64,000 nt of DNA from Methylococcales symbiont of Hymedesmia sp. n. MRB-2018 (GCA_003666385.1 QPIN01000054.1:1-64000), one strand, 5' to 3'; positions 1 to 10,523 are shown, counted from the first letter of the stretch. Made by a program: numbers and translations. Notes: a model not told the origin generated them from the sequence alone.

Positions 1-1541
1 CACCGATGACCTCACCCTCCCAGTCAACAGCAGAGACATCATCTTCAAGACTAAGATAATCACCACTGCCCCATAGAGTTATATTATTAATACCGTAGTT
101 ATTATCCCCTGCTACATTCAGCGGTATAAGGAAAGAAGAATTATTAAACATTTGCTTAATATTCAATCCGTCTTGTAACGTGGTGCGAGCATTGTTATTG
201 ATTAGCTCTTGCAAGCTTGAGCTACCGCCTAGATTAAGGCTGGCATCGGTGTCTGTTGGCGAGCTAGAAAATGCTTGGTCAATGCGGTTGCTGATATTGT
301 CTACTGTTATTTTTGCTGTTGCTCTGAATAGTTGTGGCAAGATCGCATTTAATATTTGTGCTTCGGCTGCGGCTGTTAGTCCTAGACTGTCGTCCAGAAC
401 CTTAAAGGCGTAAAATGTAAGCCCTGAAGATTCACTTATGCTTATTTCAATAGCGACTTCGTTGTTGCCAGTGCTGAAAACATTACCCCCACTGATACTT
501 ATCCGCACGCTATAAGTGCCAAGTGCTTGATTAAGAATGTCTTTTGGGTATAGTTGTGAATTGACGTCTATGGTGAATAAATCATTGTCGGCGTCTCCGT
601 TTCCAGCGACCAGTGTATAAGTCGGGTTTTGGTTGTTTAATCTGGAATTTTGTCCTTCAAGTGTAGGGGTGATCCTGGCAGGACTATCTGTTACATACCA
701 GCGACCGAGGTTTTGGTTAAAGTTGGAAGTGGCGAACATATTAGTCATATCATCTACGCTAGAAACATCCCATCTGCTAATGTCTTGGTTAAATAGGATG
801 GCACCGTTGAACATATTATCCATCTTCGTTACGCTAGAAACATCCCAGCCACCGATGTCTTGGTTAAATGTTTCGGCAAGACCGAACATACTGCCCATAT
901 CCGTTACTCTGGAAACAACCCAGCCACTGATATCTCGGTCAAAGGCGGTGGCACCGCTGAACATGGTCCGCATAATCTCTACGTTGTCAACCTCCCAGTT
1001 ACTGATGTTACCGTCAAAGACCTCGGCTTCAAAGAACATGCCTAGCATACTGGTTACACCACCAAGCTTTGGCGCATCAGTAGCACTCATTCTCATATTC
1101 TTGGCACGAGCAAATGCAGTCTCCATACTTGTCCAATCAGCAGTACCCCATTGCTTTACGTCTATTAATTTTGCTGCATCCCTATCATCTGGATCTTGAT
1201 CTTGATCAGTACCTAAATTAAACCTAGTGATGGTGTTTGAGGCTTTTACTATGTAGGTCTTAGCCTCCATGTAGGTGCATGTAGGATAACCGCCAACTAT
1301 TACAGGAAGAACGGGGGGGGTCGCGCCACAGTCAAGGTCGTTGGTGCCGATGCCCTCACTTGGAAAGGTTAGCACACGGTCATCCCCAGACATATCCCAC
1401 ACGGTAATAAATTCGTGCGAGTTTGCCTGTGCGCTAGCGCTGAATAAAAAGCTTGATAGTACTAATAGAGTGGTAGCAATGAAGCGGCTTGGGGGGGGGG
1501 GGGGGGGTAGATATTTGTTGGGATAATGGTTGTATAAACAT
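1..1541 (-). CDS. BspA-repeat surface protein, likely autotransporter; start region out of frame (phase-variable), 3' end outside window
   Basis: Reading the minus strand from an ATG at 1541 (GGAG about 10 bases upstream) gives a short N-terminus, then a run of 17 C (1491-1507 on the plus strand as G). After it, in another frame, comes a clear signal-peptide core (SRFIATTLLVLSSFLFSASA) and an uninterrupted frame to base 1. That frame contains five BspA/DUF285-type repeats of about 25 residues (core MFxxAxxFNQDIxxWDVSSVTD, roughly 690-1070), a cadherin-like stretch (NPTYTLVAGNGDADNDLFTI, about 560-620), and near the edge LWGSGDYLSLEDD and VDWEGEVIG, which resemble the start of autotransporter beta-barrel domains. 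With 17 C the start and body are out of frame; 16 or 19 C would join them. Probable role: secreted or surface adhesin. The barrel assignment is from memory of the family and is tentative; the repeats and frames are read directly. Confidence 0.75.
1491..1507 (-). repeat. C17 homopolymer at the start of the surface-protein gene (slippage tract)
   Basis: There are seventeen consecutive G on the plus strand, 34 bases inside the reading frame that starts at 1541. Tract lengths equal to 1 modulo 3 (16, 19) join the ATG to the signal peptide, whereas the 17 seen here does not. This is the classic arrangement for on/off switching by slipped-strand mispairing. A sequencing error in the homopolymer is the alternative. 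Confidence 0.85.
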
Positions 1542-1944
1542 TTTCTTAATCTCCGTAATTTAATAATGGGGGATCAGCCCATAAGTGCAACACTTTTATT
1601 TAAAAAATAGTCTTTGCCAGTTAACCTTGCAAAAACTCCAAGGGGCATTATACCCTAAACATTTCCTGGGTCTATTATTCATTAATTTGTGGCTATGGTA
1701 TAAGGGCATGGGGGCATGGGGGAAACCACAAGGGATTGCCTCTAATATAAGGGCAACCACAAGGGATTGCCCCTACGGTTAATAAACCATGAATAGATAC
1801 CCAAATAAGCTCTTTCTCTAGCTTTCAATGTTGGTAATAAGCCATATTCCTGTGCTATTTTAACTCCCCAGTTTCTACTACCAAATAGCTCCATATCCTA
1901 ATTTAGCGGAGATTCATGGCTAATAAGGAAAACTTAAACCCCAT
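1542..1944. other. Gap with repeats: IS-end-like fragment and a direct-repeated hairpin
   Basis: No gene is seen. Bases 1578-1619 (CCCATAAGTGCAACACTTTT and onward) recur with few changes at 36155-36199. Bases 1728-1774 hold two copies of ACCACAAGGGATTGCC; the second, starting at GGGCAACC, can fold back on itself (GGGCAA with TTGCCC). The rest is AT-rich without recognisable signals. Confidence 0.6.
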
Positions 1945-2430
1945 TTATTTCATATACAACTGACTACTTTTATCCATGTCTTCAGTGTCGTTATATAACA
2001 TAGGTGTTTGATGATTTAATACCGCACCATTAATCACTTCACAAATCACCAATTGATGATCTCCAGCCGCAGAATAATGATCAACGCGACATTCAATATA
2101 AGCCAGACTATCAGTCAGTGCAGATAATCCAATTTTAGTTTCTAGCCAATTAAACCCTTGCATTTTATCTGTAATATTAGAATGTCCAAAATGATCGGCT
2201 TCAATAAATTGCGCATTATTCAATACGCTGATGCAGCACACACCACTTTCTTTTAATAATTTATAACTTCGATTTTGAGGATTAATACTAAAACAAATCA
2301 ATAAAGGGTTAAAGGAAACTTGCATAAGCCAGGCAGCAGTAAACGCATTTTGCTGTTGCCTAGATTTAACGCTAATCAAATAAACACCATGTGTTATATT
2401 TTTCATTAACGATTTGGCATCACTTATCAT
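1945..2430 (-). CDS. Flavin reductase-like FMN-binding split-barrel protein
   Basis: The product is 161 residues and fits the flavin reductase-like domain family, which binds FMN in a split barrel and typically supplies reduced flavin to a partner monooxygenase. Family-like segments are THGVYLISVK near the start, QNAFTAAWLMQVSFNPLLIC (about 27-46), and the C-terminal stretch AYIECRVDHYSAAGDHQLVI with the AGDH turn that is typical of the family. The ATG overlaps the nadC stop as ATGA, so the two are co-transcribed and probably translationally coupled. The substrate partner is unknown. Nothing in the sequence ties it to NAD synthesis beyond the operon. Confidence 0.75.
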   Translation of the reverse strand: MISDAKSLMKNITHGVYLISVKSRQQQNAFTAAWLMQVSFNPLLICFSINPQNRSYKLLKESGVCCISVLNNAQFIEADHFGHSNITDKMQGFNWLETKIGLSALTDSLAYIECRVDHYSAAGDHQLVICEVINGAVLNHQTPMLYNDTEDMDKSSQLYMK

Positions 2431-3260
2431 AAGGTTTGCTCCATAGTCATTCGTAAAGATAGATTGATAGCTTGGATGTGTTTGGTTAAAGCACCGATAG
2501 AAATAAAGTCTACCCCCGTTTCTGCAATTTCCCGGATATTCTCTAAACTAATATCACCCGATGCTTCTAACTCAATATTTGTATCATTTAATGCGACTGC
2601 TGTTTTCATATCGGCTAAAGAAAAATTATCCAGCATAATCCGATCAGGGCTGGCCAATATGGCTTGTTGATATTCATTGAGCGACTCAACCTCTACTGCA
2701 ACAATGACGTTGCTTATTTTTCTTGCTGCACTAATAGCCAAAGCTATAGATCCTACAGCCATAATATGATTTTCTTTGATTAATACGCCATCGTACAAGC
2801 CTGTTCTGTGATTAAAACAGCCACCACAACTGACTGCATATTTCTGCGCATTCCTAAGTCCAGGTATTGTTTTTCTGGTATCTAACACTTTGCAATGTGT
2901 AGCTGAAACAGCATCAGCATATTGCTTGGCAATCGTTGCCGTAGCCGATAATGTTTGCAAAAGATTAAGAGCCGTTCTTTCCCCCGTTAATAAGTCTTTA
3001 GCAGGGCCTTTTAGCTCGCATAACAAGGTGTTTTTTTGACAATAGCTGCCTTCTTGCTTGAGCCATTTAATAGTTATGCTACTATTTAAAATTTTAAATA
3101 CGCTATCAAACCAAGCTTGTCCACAAAGCACCATATTCTCACGGGTAGTAACGGATGCACTCGCTTTAATTGTGTCTGAAATAATGCTGGCGGTAATGTC
3201 CCCCGCGCCTATATCTTCCTGAAGAAATAAACGAATCTGGTCAGTACAAGGTTGTGTCAT
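2427..3260 (-). CDS. nadC: Nicotinate-nucleotide pyrophosphorylase (carboxylating), quinolinate phosphoribosyltransferase
   Basis: It converts quinolinate and PRPP to nicotinate mononucleotide, CO2 and pyrophosphate in de novo NAD synthesis. The length of 277 residues is normal for the family. Recognisable segments are LQEDIGAGDITASII at about 13-27, GERTALNLLQTLSATAT at about 92-108, the basic quinolinate-binding region RKTIPGLRNAQKYAVSCGG at about 129-147, VAVEVES, DRIMLDNFS, and the closing GVDFISIGALTKH. The cytosolic enzyme is first in a two-gene minus-strand operon with the flavin-reductase-like gene. It is divergent from ampD across 214 bases that presumably carry both promoters. A glutamine-dependent NAD synthetase for the last step of the same pathway lies at 37910-39535. 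Confidence 0.95.
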   Translation of the reverse strand: MTQPCTDQIRLFLQEDIGAGDITASIISDTIKASASVTTRENMVLCGQAWFDSVFKILNSSITIKWLKQEGSYCQKNTLLCELKGPAKDLLTGERTALNLLQTLSATATIAKQYADAVSATHCKVLDTRKTIPGLRNAQKYAVSCGGCFNHRTGLYDGVLIKENHIMAVGSIALAISAARKISNVIVAVEVESLNEYQQAILASPDRIMLDNFSLADMKTAVALNDTNIELEASGDISLENIREIAETGVDFISIGALTKHIQAINLSLRMTMEQTL

Positions 3261-3474
3261 GGCATTAAAAATGTGTTCAGTAAAAGATTGCTCATTATAT
3301 AAACTAAAGCAGCTTCATTCTTTTTAAAATGATCAGCCATTGTTCAAGCTGCAATGCTTTGGTCTTTTGAAAATGGTATAAGTACCTCTTTTATTGTTAA
3401 TTAGCGATTAATTTAACAGGCAAGGCTGTTAAAGCTATACCTCAAGCCCTAAAAAATCCAACTTATCGTGAACT

Positions 3475-4038
3475 ATGAATAAAATATTGCTGCAAATTGA
3501 TAAGCACTGGCTACTCAATATCAATAAAGTAACTACAGAAAATTTTGATCAGCGTCCAATAGAAGAAGATATTTCTCTTATTGTTATTCATTGCATAAGC
3601 TTACCACCAGGGCAGTTTGGTAATGACTTTATTGATCAGTTGTTTTGTAATCAGCTAACCCCACAACAACACCCTTACTTTGAAGAAATTTATCAATTAA
3701 AAGTATCTGCGCATATATTGATTAAACGCTCGGGTGAAATAACGCAGTATGTTGCATTTAATCAACGTGCTTGGCATGCAGGGTTTTCTGAATATAAAGG
3801 ACGCAATGCTTGTAATGATTTTTCTATCGGCATTGAGCTAGAGGGACTTGAAACAAAACAATATACCGAACAACAGTATATGCAGTTGTCTGCGTTAATT
3901 AGCCTATTGGTTAATTACTATCCGAAGTTATCTGTAGATAATATAGTGGGCCACAGTGATATTGCACAGGGAAGAAAAACCGATCCAGGTGAAAGTTTTG
4001 ACTGGCAGAAACTCAATTCTGCATTAGCCAGTATTTAA
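3475..4038 (+). CDS. ampD: 1,6-anhydro-N-acetylmuramyl-L-alanine amidase (cytosolic)
   Basis: It cleaves the peptide from anhydro-muropeptides during peptidoglycan recycling. The length of 187 residues fits. The zinc ligands H39 (in IVIHC), H160 (in VGHSDI) and D170 (in KTDPG) are present, as are the catalytic E121 (in IGIELEG) and K168. There is no signal peptide, as expected for AmpD rather than the periplasmic AmiD type. It precedes recB by 17 bases. Other recycling genes sit in the window: amgK and murU (30525-32203) and nagZ (33680-34690), so the AmgK-MurU recycling route looks complete for the enzymes visible here. Confidence 0.95.
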   Translation: MNKILLQIDKHWLLNINKVTTENFDQRPIEEDISLIVIHCISLPPGQFGNDFIDQLFCNQLTPQQHPYFEEIYQLKVSAHILIKRSGEITQYVAFNQRAWHAGFSEYKGRNACNDFSIGIELEGLETKQYTEQQYMQLSALISLLVNYYPKLSVDNIVGHSDIAQGRKTDPGESFDWQKLNSALASI

Positions 4039-4055
4039 TTTAATCCTGATAATTG

Positions 4056-7000
4056 ATGAAAAATTCATTCGCTAAATTTGACCCTATCAAAACTGAGTTA
4101 TTATCCGGTATTAATTTAATCGAAGCTAGTGCTGGTACAGGTAAAACCTATGCCATTGCTATGCTTGTGTTACGTTTTGTTGTTGAGAAAAACCTGAGTA
4201 TTAAGCAGATATTAGTCGTCACTTTTACCCAGGCAGCAACTGAAGAATTAAAAGACCGGATCAGGAAACGCTTGCTGGAAGCCAGACGAGTTTTTAACTC
4301 CGAGCAAGCAACGGTTGATGATAATTTAACAGAATGGCTTAATAGTTTACAGCTAGAACCACAGCTTATTATTCAACGTATCAATCATGCTTTATTTGAT
4401 ATTGACCAAGCCAGTATTTTTACCTTACATGGTTTTTGTCAGCGTATGCTCGCAGAATATGCCTTAGAAAGCGGACAATTATTTGATTCAGAGTTAACCG
4501 GAGATGTTGGTAGCATCAAGCAAGCATTAGCAGATGATTTTTGGCGAAAGCAAATTTATACCCGTACAACATGGGAGGCTGCCTTACTTACTTCAGATTA
4601 TCAAACACCTGATAAATTTTTAGCTAGTGTCAATTTTATTACAGCTGAATTAAAAGTGCTTCCTGAGTATGAAGATTTTAATCGAAAATTAACGGAGTTA
4701 AAGCAATCGCTTGAAGATAGTAGAATAACAATTGTTAATACTCTGCAACTTATTCAGCAATCACTCTCAGAAGGTAAATTTAAAAACCAGTTTAGTGATA
4801 CCTTTGATGAGACCAGTCAATCCCTTATAGACTGGGTGGATAAAAATAACAATACGCCTGCCGATTTTTCCATTTTTAGCGAAACAGGTCTTATCAATGC
4901 GTTGAACCGTGCAAAATTCAGAAAAAGTCAAAAAAACCCACAAACGAGCGAACAACAACAAAAAGTTTATATTCAATCATTAGGGATAAACAACACTGTT
5001 TTTGAAACTATTGATTATGCAATAACAAAGCTAAAACTAGCGTTCCGACGTGCTTTATTAGAAACATTAAGAGAAAATTTAGATAAAAAACTGGAACAAC
5101 TCAATATTTTATCGTTTGATCATTTAATCAGTCGGCTTGATGCCGCTTTAAGAGGTGACGGTGGTTCAGCCTTATGCAATGAAATTAGACAATGCTATCA
5201 GGTTGCATTAATTGATGAGTTTCAGGATACCGATAAAAATCAATGGTTCATTATTTCTACGCTGTTTCATTCAGTCAATCATTATTTATATTTAATTGGA
5301 GACCCCAAGCAAGCTATTTATAAGTTTAGAGGGGCAGATATCAACTCATATTTTGTTGCCCATCAACAAGCAGAACATAACTTTACTTTAAGCCATAACT
5401 GGAGATCACAGCCGACTTTAGTCAATGCCATTAACGCACTATTCAAAAAACCTAATGCCTTTTATTCTGAACATCTCAATTTTCATTCCATTGAAAGTGC
5501 GCTGACTGATGAACAAGGTACATTAACTCTTAATGGAAAAAAAATCCCTCCCCTAGTGTTATGGCAACTTGAAAAATGTGATAAGGATTATTGGTCTAAA
5601 GGCGAGGCAAGTATTGAAATAAAGCAAGGCGTAGTCAATGAAATTCTAAATCTATTGAGCACTGATTTTGCTATTCAGGAGAAGAATGCAAAAAAAATTC
5701 AAGCAAAAGATATTGCTATTTTGGTAAGGAGTCATGTCCAGGCTCAACAATTTCAGCAGGCTTTAAATGAATCAGGTATTACTGCTGTCATCAACAACAA
5801 GCAATCAATATTCTCCTCAGCAGAGGCGATGGATCTTTATATTTTATTACAAGCTATTGCACATCCTACGCATGACACATTAGTGAAACAAGCATTGGCT
5901 TTACCTTGGTTTAAACTCAATGGTCAGCAATTATTTCAAGTGCTTAACAATGCGCTTGAATATGATGCATGGCTCTCACGTTTTCAAAACTATTTTTTAA
6001 GCTGGCAAAAAAATGGACTAATGACAATGATGCGCCATTTAATGACGCAGGAAAAAGTGCAGGAAAACGTATTCAAAGCAGATCAAGCAGAAAGAACAAT
6101 CACCAATTTACAACATTTGATCGAAATTATTCAACAAGCCATTATTGATGAGCATTTAGGTGTAAACAAAACCCTAGACTGGCTAGCTAGAAACATCACA
6201 GATGAGTCCAGTAAGACAACAGCAGATGAGCAGCAATTGCGCCTAGAGAGTGATGACGATGCGGTTAAAATTATTACTATGCATAGTGCTAAAGGTCTTG
6301 AGTTTGCAATCGTTTTCTGCCCTTTTTTGTGGGAACGTGACACCCGCTTAAAAAAAGAAAAGCAGATGGTTAAATGCTATAAAAACCAACAAATGATTGC
6401 TGACCTTGGTACAGAACAGTTTGAATTACATCGCTTATTAGCATTAGAAGAAGAACTGGCTGAAAATATAAGAGTCTTTTATGTAGCAGTCACACGGGCA
6501 AAATATCGCTGTTATATTAATTGGGCTGATGTACGAAGTAAGAAAAAAGCCAATGATTCGGCTATGGCCTATTTACTGGATTGTGCCGAAGGTGATTTTT
6601 TAGCGCAACAAACACAATTAAATAGTTATAGTTTGAATCAAGCAGACGCTTTTGAATATCGCCTATTAACAACTGAACAACCACTACCTGCCAATTATCA
6701 AACACCAATAACAAACACACCATTAGTCGGTAAACAAAGACAGCGATCACTATACACATCCTGGCAAATGAGTAGTTATACCTCACTTTCTGTTTTAAGC
6801 ACTTATGATGCAATTGATATTCCTGAAATAGCCACTGATAAAGCCAGAGAATTACTACTGGACAAAGCGCTTGAACCTGTAAGTAATGAGCTACCGCGTG
6901 GTGCTCATACTGGAAATGTGATTCATGATTTATTAGAAAATATTGCTTTTAGTGTTTTAGCGGATAATACAGATATTAGTCAGCAAAGAGAGTCTTCCTG

Positions 7001-7577
7001 TGTGCGTTATGGAGTAAAAATAGAGGTACCAGAGCAATTAGACCAATTGTTAAATCATACAGTTTCTACATTATTAACAACGGATGACAGCAGTTTTAAA
7101 TTAACCCAACTCAATGAACAGCAATGTTTAAAAGAAATGCCTTTTTATTTGCCAGTAAAATCGTTTGATACCAGCCAGATTAATGCGATACTGAAGAATT
7201 GTCCTGGCTTTCAAGCACTTTCTGAAAAAACTATTAGTGGTTATTTAACAGGCTTTATTGATTTAATTTGCCAACACCAAGGTAAATATTATGTGATGGA
7301 TTACAAGTCGAATCATTTGCCAAATTATGAGCAAGACACGATGATTAAGGCCATGCGAGAACATAATTATGGGCTGCAATATTGGATTTACTCATTGGTA
7401 TTGCATCAATATTTGCAAAACAGGCTGTCGGACTACAGTTATGAGCAGCACTTTGGTGGCATCAAATATTTATTTGTTCGCGGTATGAATAAAGATCTGG
7501 AAAATAGTGGCGTTTACCAGACTAGGCCAGAGATCAGCATAATTCAACAGTTATCAGCGCAACTATTGCCGAAATAA
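4056..7577 (+). CDS. recB: Exodeoxyribonuclease V beta subunit (RecB)
   Basis: This is the 3'-5' helicase and nuclease subunit of the RecBCD complex for double-strand break processing. At 1173 residues it matches the usual length (about 1180). Superfamily I motifs are visible: the Walker A EASAGTGKT at 23-31, VVTFTQAATEELKDRI, the DEFQDTDKNQW Walker B region, GDPKQAIYKFRGADI, HNWRSQPTL, ITMHSAKGLEF and VAVTRAKY. The C-terminal nuclease domain has the YVMDYKSNHLP motif. I chose the ATG at 4056 over the TTG one codon earlier. No recC or recD is adjacent, so partners must lie elsewhere. Neighbouring ampD appears to be only a positional partner. Confidence 0.95.
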   Translation: MKNSFAKFDPIKTELLSGINLIEASAGTGKTYAIAMLVLRFVVEKNLSIKQILVVTFTQAATEELKDRIRKRLLEARRVFNSEQATVDDNLTEWLNSLQLEPQLIIQRINHALFDIDQASIFTLHGFCQRMLAEYALESGQLFDSELTGDVGSIKQALADDFWRKQIYTRTTWEAALLTSDYQTPDKFLASVNFITAELKVLPEYEDFNRKLTELKQSLEDSRITIVNTLQLIQQSLSEGKFKNQFSDTFDETSQSLIDWVDKNNNTPADFSIFSETGLINALNRAKFRKSQKNPQTSEQQQKVYIQSLGINNTVFETIDYAITKLKLAFRRALLETLRENLDKKLEQLNILSFDHLISRLDAALRGDGGSALCNEIRQCYQVALIDEFQDTDKNQWFIISTLFHSVNHYLYLIGDPKQAIYKFRGADINSYFVAHQQAEHNFTLSHNWRSQPTLVNAINALFKKPNAFYSEHLNFHSIESALTDEQGTLTLNGKKIPPLVLWQLEKCDKDYWSKGEASIEIKQGVVNEILNLLSTDFAIQEKNAKKIQAKDIAILVRSHVQAQQFQQALNESGITAVINNKQSIFSSAEAMDLYILLQAIAHPTHDTLVKQALALPWFKLNGQQLFQVLNNALEYDAWLSRFQNYFLSWQKNGLMTMMRHLMTQEKVQENVFKADQAERTITNLQHLIEIIQQAIIDEHLGVNKTLDWLARNITDESSKTTADEQQLRLESDDDAVKIITMHSAKGLEFAIVFCPFLWERDTRLKKEKQMVKCYKNQQMIADLGTEQFELHRLLALEEELAENIRVFYVAVTRAKYRCYINWADVRSKKKANDSAMAYLLDCAEGDFLAQQTQLNSYSLNQADAFEYRLLTTEQPLPANYQTPITNTPLVGKQRQRSLYTSWQMSSYTSLSVLSTYDAIDIPEIATDKARELLLDKALEPVSNELPRGAHTGNVIHDLLENIAFSVLADNTDISQQRESSCVRYGVKIEVPEQLDQLLNHTVSTLLTTDDSSFKLTQLNEQQCLKEMPFYLPVKSFDTSQINAILKNCPGFQALSEKTISGYLTGFIDLICQHQGKYYVMDYKSNHLPNYEQDTMIKAMREHNYGLQYWIYSLVLHQYLQNRLSDYSYEQHFGGIKYLFVRGMNKDLENSGVYQTRPEISIIQQLSAQLLPK

Positions 7578-8072
7578 ATTGAGTCGCAAAATAATAATAA
7601 AGGGGCTGAAAAAGTGACTTTTTCAATATCAAAGTTAAAACAAGGGATATAACCCCAATTAATAAGTCAAATGGCACAAATTTTTACTATAAGTCTCCGT
7701 TTTGTCTTTAAATAGTAGAGTTTTAGGCAAGTGGAAGATATACACGGCAATATTTATGCCATGATGTGCGACATATTGTTGCGCGTCAAAATGTCACATT
7801 TTAAAGTAAATATTACCCCCCTAAAATAACTGCAACTCTTGTATACGCACATAGAGTTTTACTAAGACTTTCCTCTCATGCGGTCTACTAAGGCCGCATT
7901 TTTTGGAGACCATGACGCAACACAATTATCAAGCTACCGACTTCAGCGTAACTAATCCGTAAGAACTTATTAAAAGTAATGAGAACAGGCTGCTTTTTAC
8001 ATACAGTTGATCAACTATTTGTTGTCAAATAATAGCTTGACTTTGTGGCCTGGAACCCCCACCCTCAATGGG
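7578..8072. other. Gap recB-ugd with terminator-like hairpins
   Basis: No gene is seen. Right after recB the palindrome TGAAAAAGTGACTTTTTCA (about 7607-7625) could act as a weak bidirectional terminator. A stronger hairpin is at 7879-7904 and is listed separately. AT-rich DNA from 7905 to 8072 presumably holds the ugd promoter, but no clear -35/-10 pair stands out. Confidence 0.4.
7879..7905 (+). terminator. Rho-independent terminator-like hairpin
   Basis: ATGCGGTC pairs with GGCCGCAT (8 bp with one G-U) around the loop TACTAA, followed by six T. It lies about 300 bases after recB and about 170 bases before ugd, so it could end a long recB transcript or attenuate a ugd leader transcript. Confidence 0.6.
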
Positions 8073-9422
8073 ATGAATGTAACCGTATTTGGAATAGGCT
8101 ATGTAGGCTTAGTGCAAGCCGCTGTATTATCAGAAGTAGGTCACCATGTTTGTTGTGTGGATGTAGATGCAGCAAAAATCGAAAAGCTAAAGCAAGGCAC
8201 CATCCCTATTTATGAACCTGGGTTAACGCCCTTAGTAAAATCAAATTTTGCGGCAAAGCGTATTACTTTTACCACCAGCGCAGAAGAAGGTGTTGACTTT
8301 GCAGACATACAGTTTATAGCCGTAGGCACACCGCCCGATGAAGACGGCGTAGCCGATTTAAAATATGTACTGGCCGTGGCAAATACCATCGCAATGTATA
8401 TGCAAAGCCCTAAGGTGATTGTCGATAAATCCACCGTACCTGTAGGCACAGCAGATAAAGTAGCCGCAAGCATACAGCAAACATTAGATGCTAAAAAATC
8501 AGAGCTTAGTTTTTCAGTGGTATCCAACCCCGAATTTCTAAAAGAAGGCTCGGCAGTAACCGATTGCATGCGCCCAGATCGCATTATAGTAGGTATTCGG
8601 CTCGATGATAACAAACAATATATACAAGAAACCTTCAAAGACTTATACGCACCTTTTAACCGTAATCATGATCGCATCATCTTTATGGATTCCCGCAGTG
8701 CCGAGCTAACTAAATACGCCGCTAACTGTATGTTAGCCACCAAGGTTAGCTTTATGAACGAAATGGCCAATATCGCCGAAAAAGTAGGCGCAGACATCGA
8801 GCATGTGCGCCAGGGCATCGGTTCAGACTCGCGTATCGGCTTTCAATTTATCTACCCTGGTTGTGGTTATGGAGGGTCTTGTTTTCCTAAAGATGTGCAA
8901 GCACTCAGTAAAACCTCCGAGGTTATTGGCTATAAACCCGAACTACTGCACGCTGTAGAAGCCATCAACAACCGCCAAAAAAGCAAACTGTTTGAATATA
9001 TTAATAAACACTTCAAAAACGATATAGCAGGCAAAACCTTCGCCATCTGGGGCTTATCCTTCAAACCTAAAACAGACGATATGCGCGAAGCACCCAGTAG
9101 AATATTAATGGAAGCTCTATGGGCAGCCGCTGCAAACGTACAAGCCTTTGACCCAAAAGCCATGGAAGAAACGCAGCGTATATACGGCAGTAGGGAAGAC
9201 CTGGCACTCATGGGTACAAAAGAAGCGACCTTAAAAGGAGCAGATGCTTTGCTGGTTTGTACTGAGTGGCAGAATTTTAAGGTACCGGATTTCGATTTAA
9301 TTAAGAGATCACTCGCTGAGCCAGTGATTTTTGATGGGCGAAATTTGTTTGATCCAGAATGGATGAAAGCAAAAGGTATTGAGTATTATGGGGTTGGAAG
9401 AGGCTTGTCAGTTGGGAGGTGA
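8073..9422 (+). CDS. ugd: UDP-glucose 6-dehydrogenase
   Basis: It oxidises UDP-glucose to UDP-glucuronate with two NAD+, feeding surface polysaccharide synthesis. From the ATG at 8073 the product is 449 residues and begins [20 protein letters not shown], the usual N-terminus with the NAD-binding GxGYVGL; an upstream TTG at 8007 would add 22 unlike residues. Other signatures are [26 protein letters not shown], the catalytic cysteine in [10 protein letters not shown] at about residue 270, and [16 protein letters not shown]. It opens a plus-strand cluster with glycosyltransferases and an O-antigen-ligase-like protein, so the uronate is likely used in an extracellular or O-polysaccharide. Confidence 0.95.
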   Translation: MNVTVFGIGYVGLVQAAVLSEVGHHVCCVDVDAAKIEKLKQGTIPIYEPGLTPLVKSNFAAKRITFTTSAEEGVDFADIQFIAVGTPPDEDGVADLKYVLAVANTIAMYMQSPKVIVDKSTVPVGTADKVAASIQQTLDAKKSELSFSVVSNPEFLKEGSAVTDCMRPDRIIVGIRLDDNKQYIQETFKDLYAPFNRNHDRIIFMDSRSAELTKYAANCMLATKVSFMNEMANIAEKVGADIEHVRQGIGSDSRIGFQFIYPGCGYGGSCFPKDVQALSKTSEVIGYKPELLHAVEAINNRQKSKLFEYINKHFKNDIAGKTFAIWGLSFKPKTDDMREAPSRILMEALWAAAANVQAFDPKAMEETQRIYGSREDLALMGTKEATLKGADALLVCTEWQNFKVPDFDLIKRSLAEPVIFDGRNLFDPEWMKAKGIEYYGVGRGLSVGR

Positions 9423-9590
9423 CATGACTTTTTTAGATTTTTTGGCAAGGAACAAAGAAAAAATATATTTGTATCTATAAAACCCCAACGATTTAAACTT
9501 TCGAATAAGTTAAACTAAACAAAAAAATCTAAATTTTCAAATAAAATCTCAATGTATAATTGAGCAAAGTTTTCTAAAATATGTCTGTTA

Positions 9591-10499
9591 ATGATCAAAA
9601 AAATTGCTTCTCATAGCCCCATTAGTGTTTGCTTTTGTATCGACGAGAATTATGTTCGTCACTTGGGGGTTGTATTAGGCTCTTTGGTTGAAAGTAACAC
9701 GCATAATAATGTAGATATTTATGTGATTACTCAGCAAATAGCGGAGTCATCCAAGGATCGTTTAGCAACAGTTATTGAGGGTGTCGGCAAGTTTACCATT
9801 ACTTTTATAGACTCCCAAGACAAAAAGGTGCAAAAACTTGAAGCCGATGGTCATATTAGTGCAGCGACCTATATACGTTTTGGACTTCCATCCTTGCTCA
9901 ATAAATTAGATAAAGTGCTGTACTTGGACGCTGATCTAGTTATTACAGATGATTTGAGTGATTTTTGGAATGTAAATGTAACCGATCATTATGTTGCCGC
10001 TGTTGAAAATCCTTTTTTTGATAGATACGAGTCTCTAGGTATGGAGCCTAAACAAGGGTATTTTAATGCGGGTGTTTTATTGCTGAACCTTTCTCGCTGG
10101 CGTATCAGTGATGTGGAAAGTAAAGCTCTTGAATACTTGTCTAACCATCAGTCTGAATGCTTAATGTTTGACCAAGATGCACTCAATGCAGTATTTCAAG
10201 GAAATTGGAAACGTGTTGATTTGCGTTGGAATTTACAGACCTCCTTTTTAAGGAGGCGAAAAGAACTCCCCCTGCTGGCTAAAGAAATAAAGGCAGCCTA
10301 CGGAACCCCTGGGATAGTTCACTACTCATCATCATCAAAGCCCTGGGACACACTCGCTCCGCACCCACTGACATATTTATATAGAAGGCATGAGCAGAAA
10401 TTCGGTAAATACAGGAAGAAAATGACGTTCTTAACCTTAATAAGATCCCCAGTTAAGTGGGTATTTTTGAAGGTAGTTTATTTTTTTCAAATACAATAA
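9591..10499 (+). CDS. Glycosyltransferase family 8 protein
   Basis: The product of 302 residues has the GT8 layout (LgtC/GspA-like). There is an N-terminal nucleotide-sugar site beginning ISVCFCIDENYVRHLGVVLG, the metal-binding DxD motif in KVLYLDADLVI at about 106-116, the acceptor-side YFNAGVLLLNL and FDQDALNAVF, and a C-terminal VHYSSSSKPW segment typical of the family. Retaining transfer from UDP-glucose or UDP-galactose is usual for GT8; the actual donor cannot be read from sequence. The C-terminus is basic and hydrophobic (VKWVFLKVVYFF), suggesting membrane association. It lies in the polysaccharide cluster between ugd and the polymerase/ligase. Confidence 0.9.
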   Translation: MIKKIASHSPISVCFCIDENYVRHLGVVLGSLVESNTHNNVDIYVITQQIAESSKDRLATVIEGVGKFTITFIDSQDKKVQKLEADGHISAATYIRFGLPSLLNKLDKVLYLDADLVITDDLSDFWNVNVTDHYVAAVENPFFDRYESLGMEPKQGYFNAGVLLLNLSRWRISDVESKALEYLSNHQSECLMFDQDALNAVFQGNWKRVDLRWNLQTSFLRRRKELPLLAKEIKAAYGTPGIVHYSSSSKPWDTLAPHPLTYLYRRHEQKFGKYRKKMTFLTLIRSPVKWVFLKVVYFFQIQ

Positions 10500-10523
10500 T
10501 TTTAGTTAACATTACGGTTTTTT

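Noticed and set aside
633-1199. Plus-strand open frames across 180-1526
   Set aside because: They are antisense to the minus-strand BspA-repeat gene, whose repeats explain their apparent periodicity.
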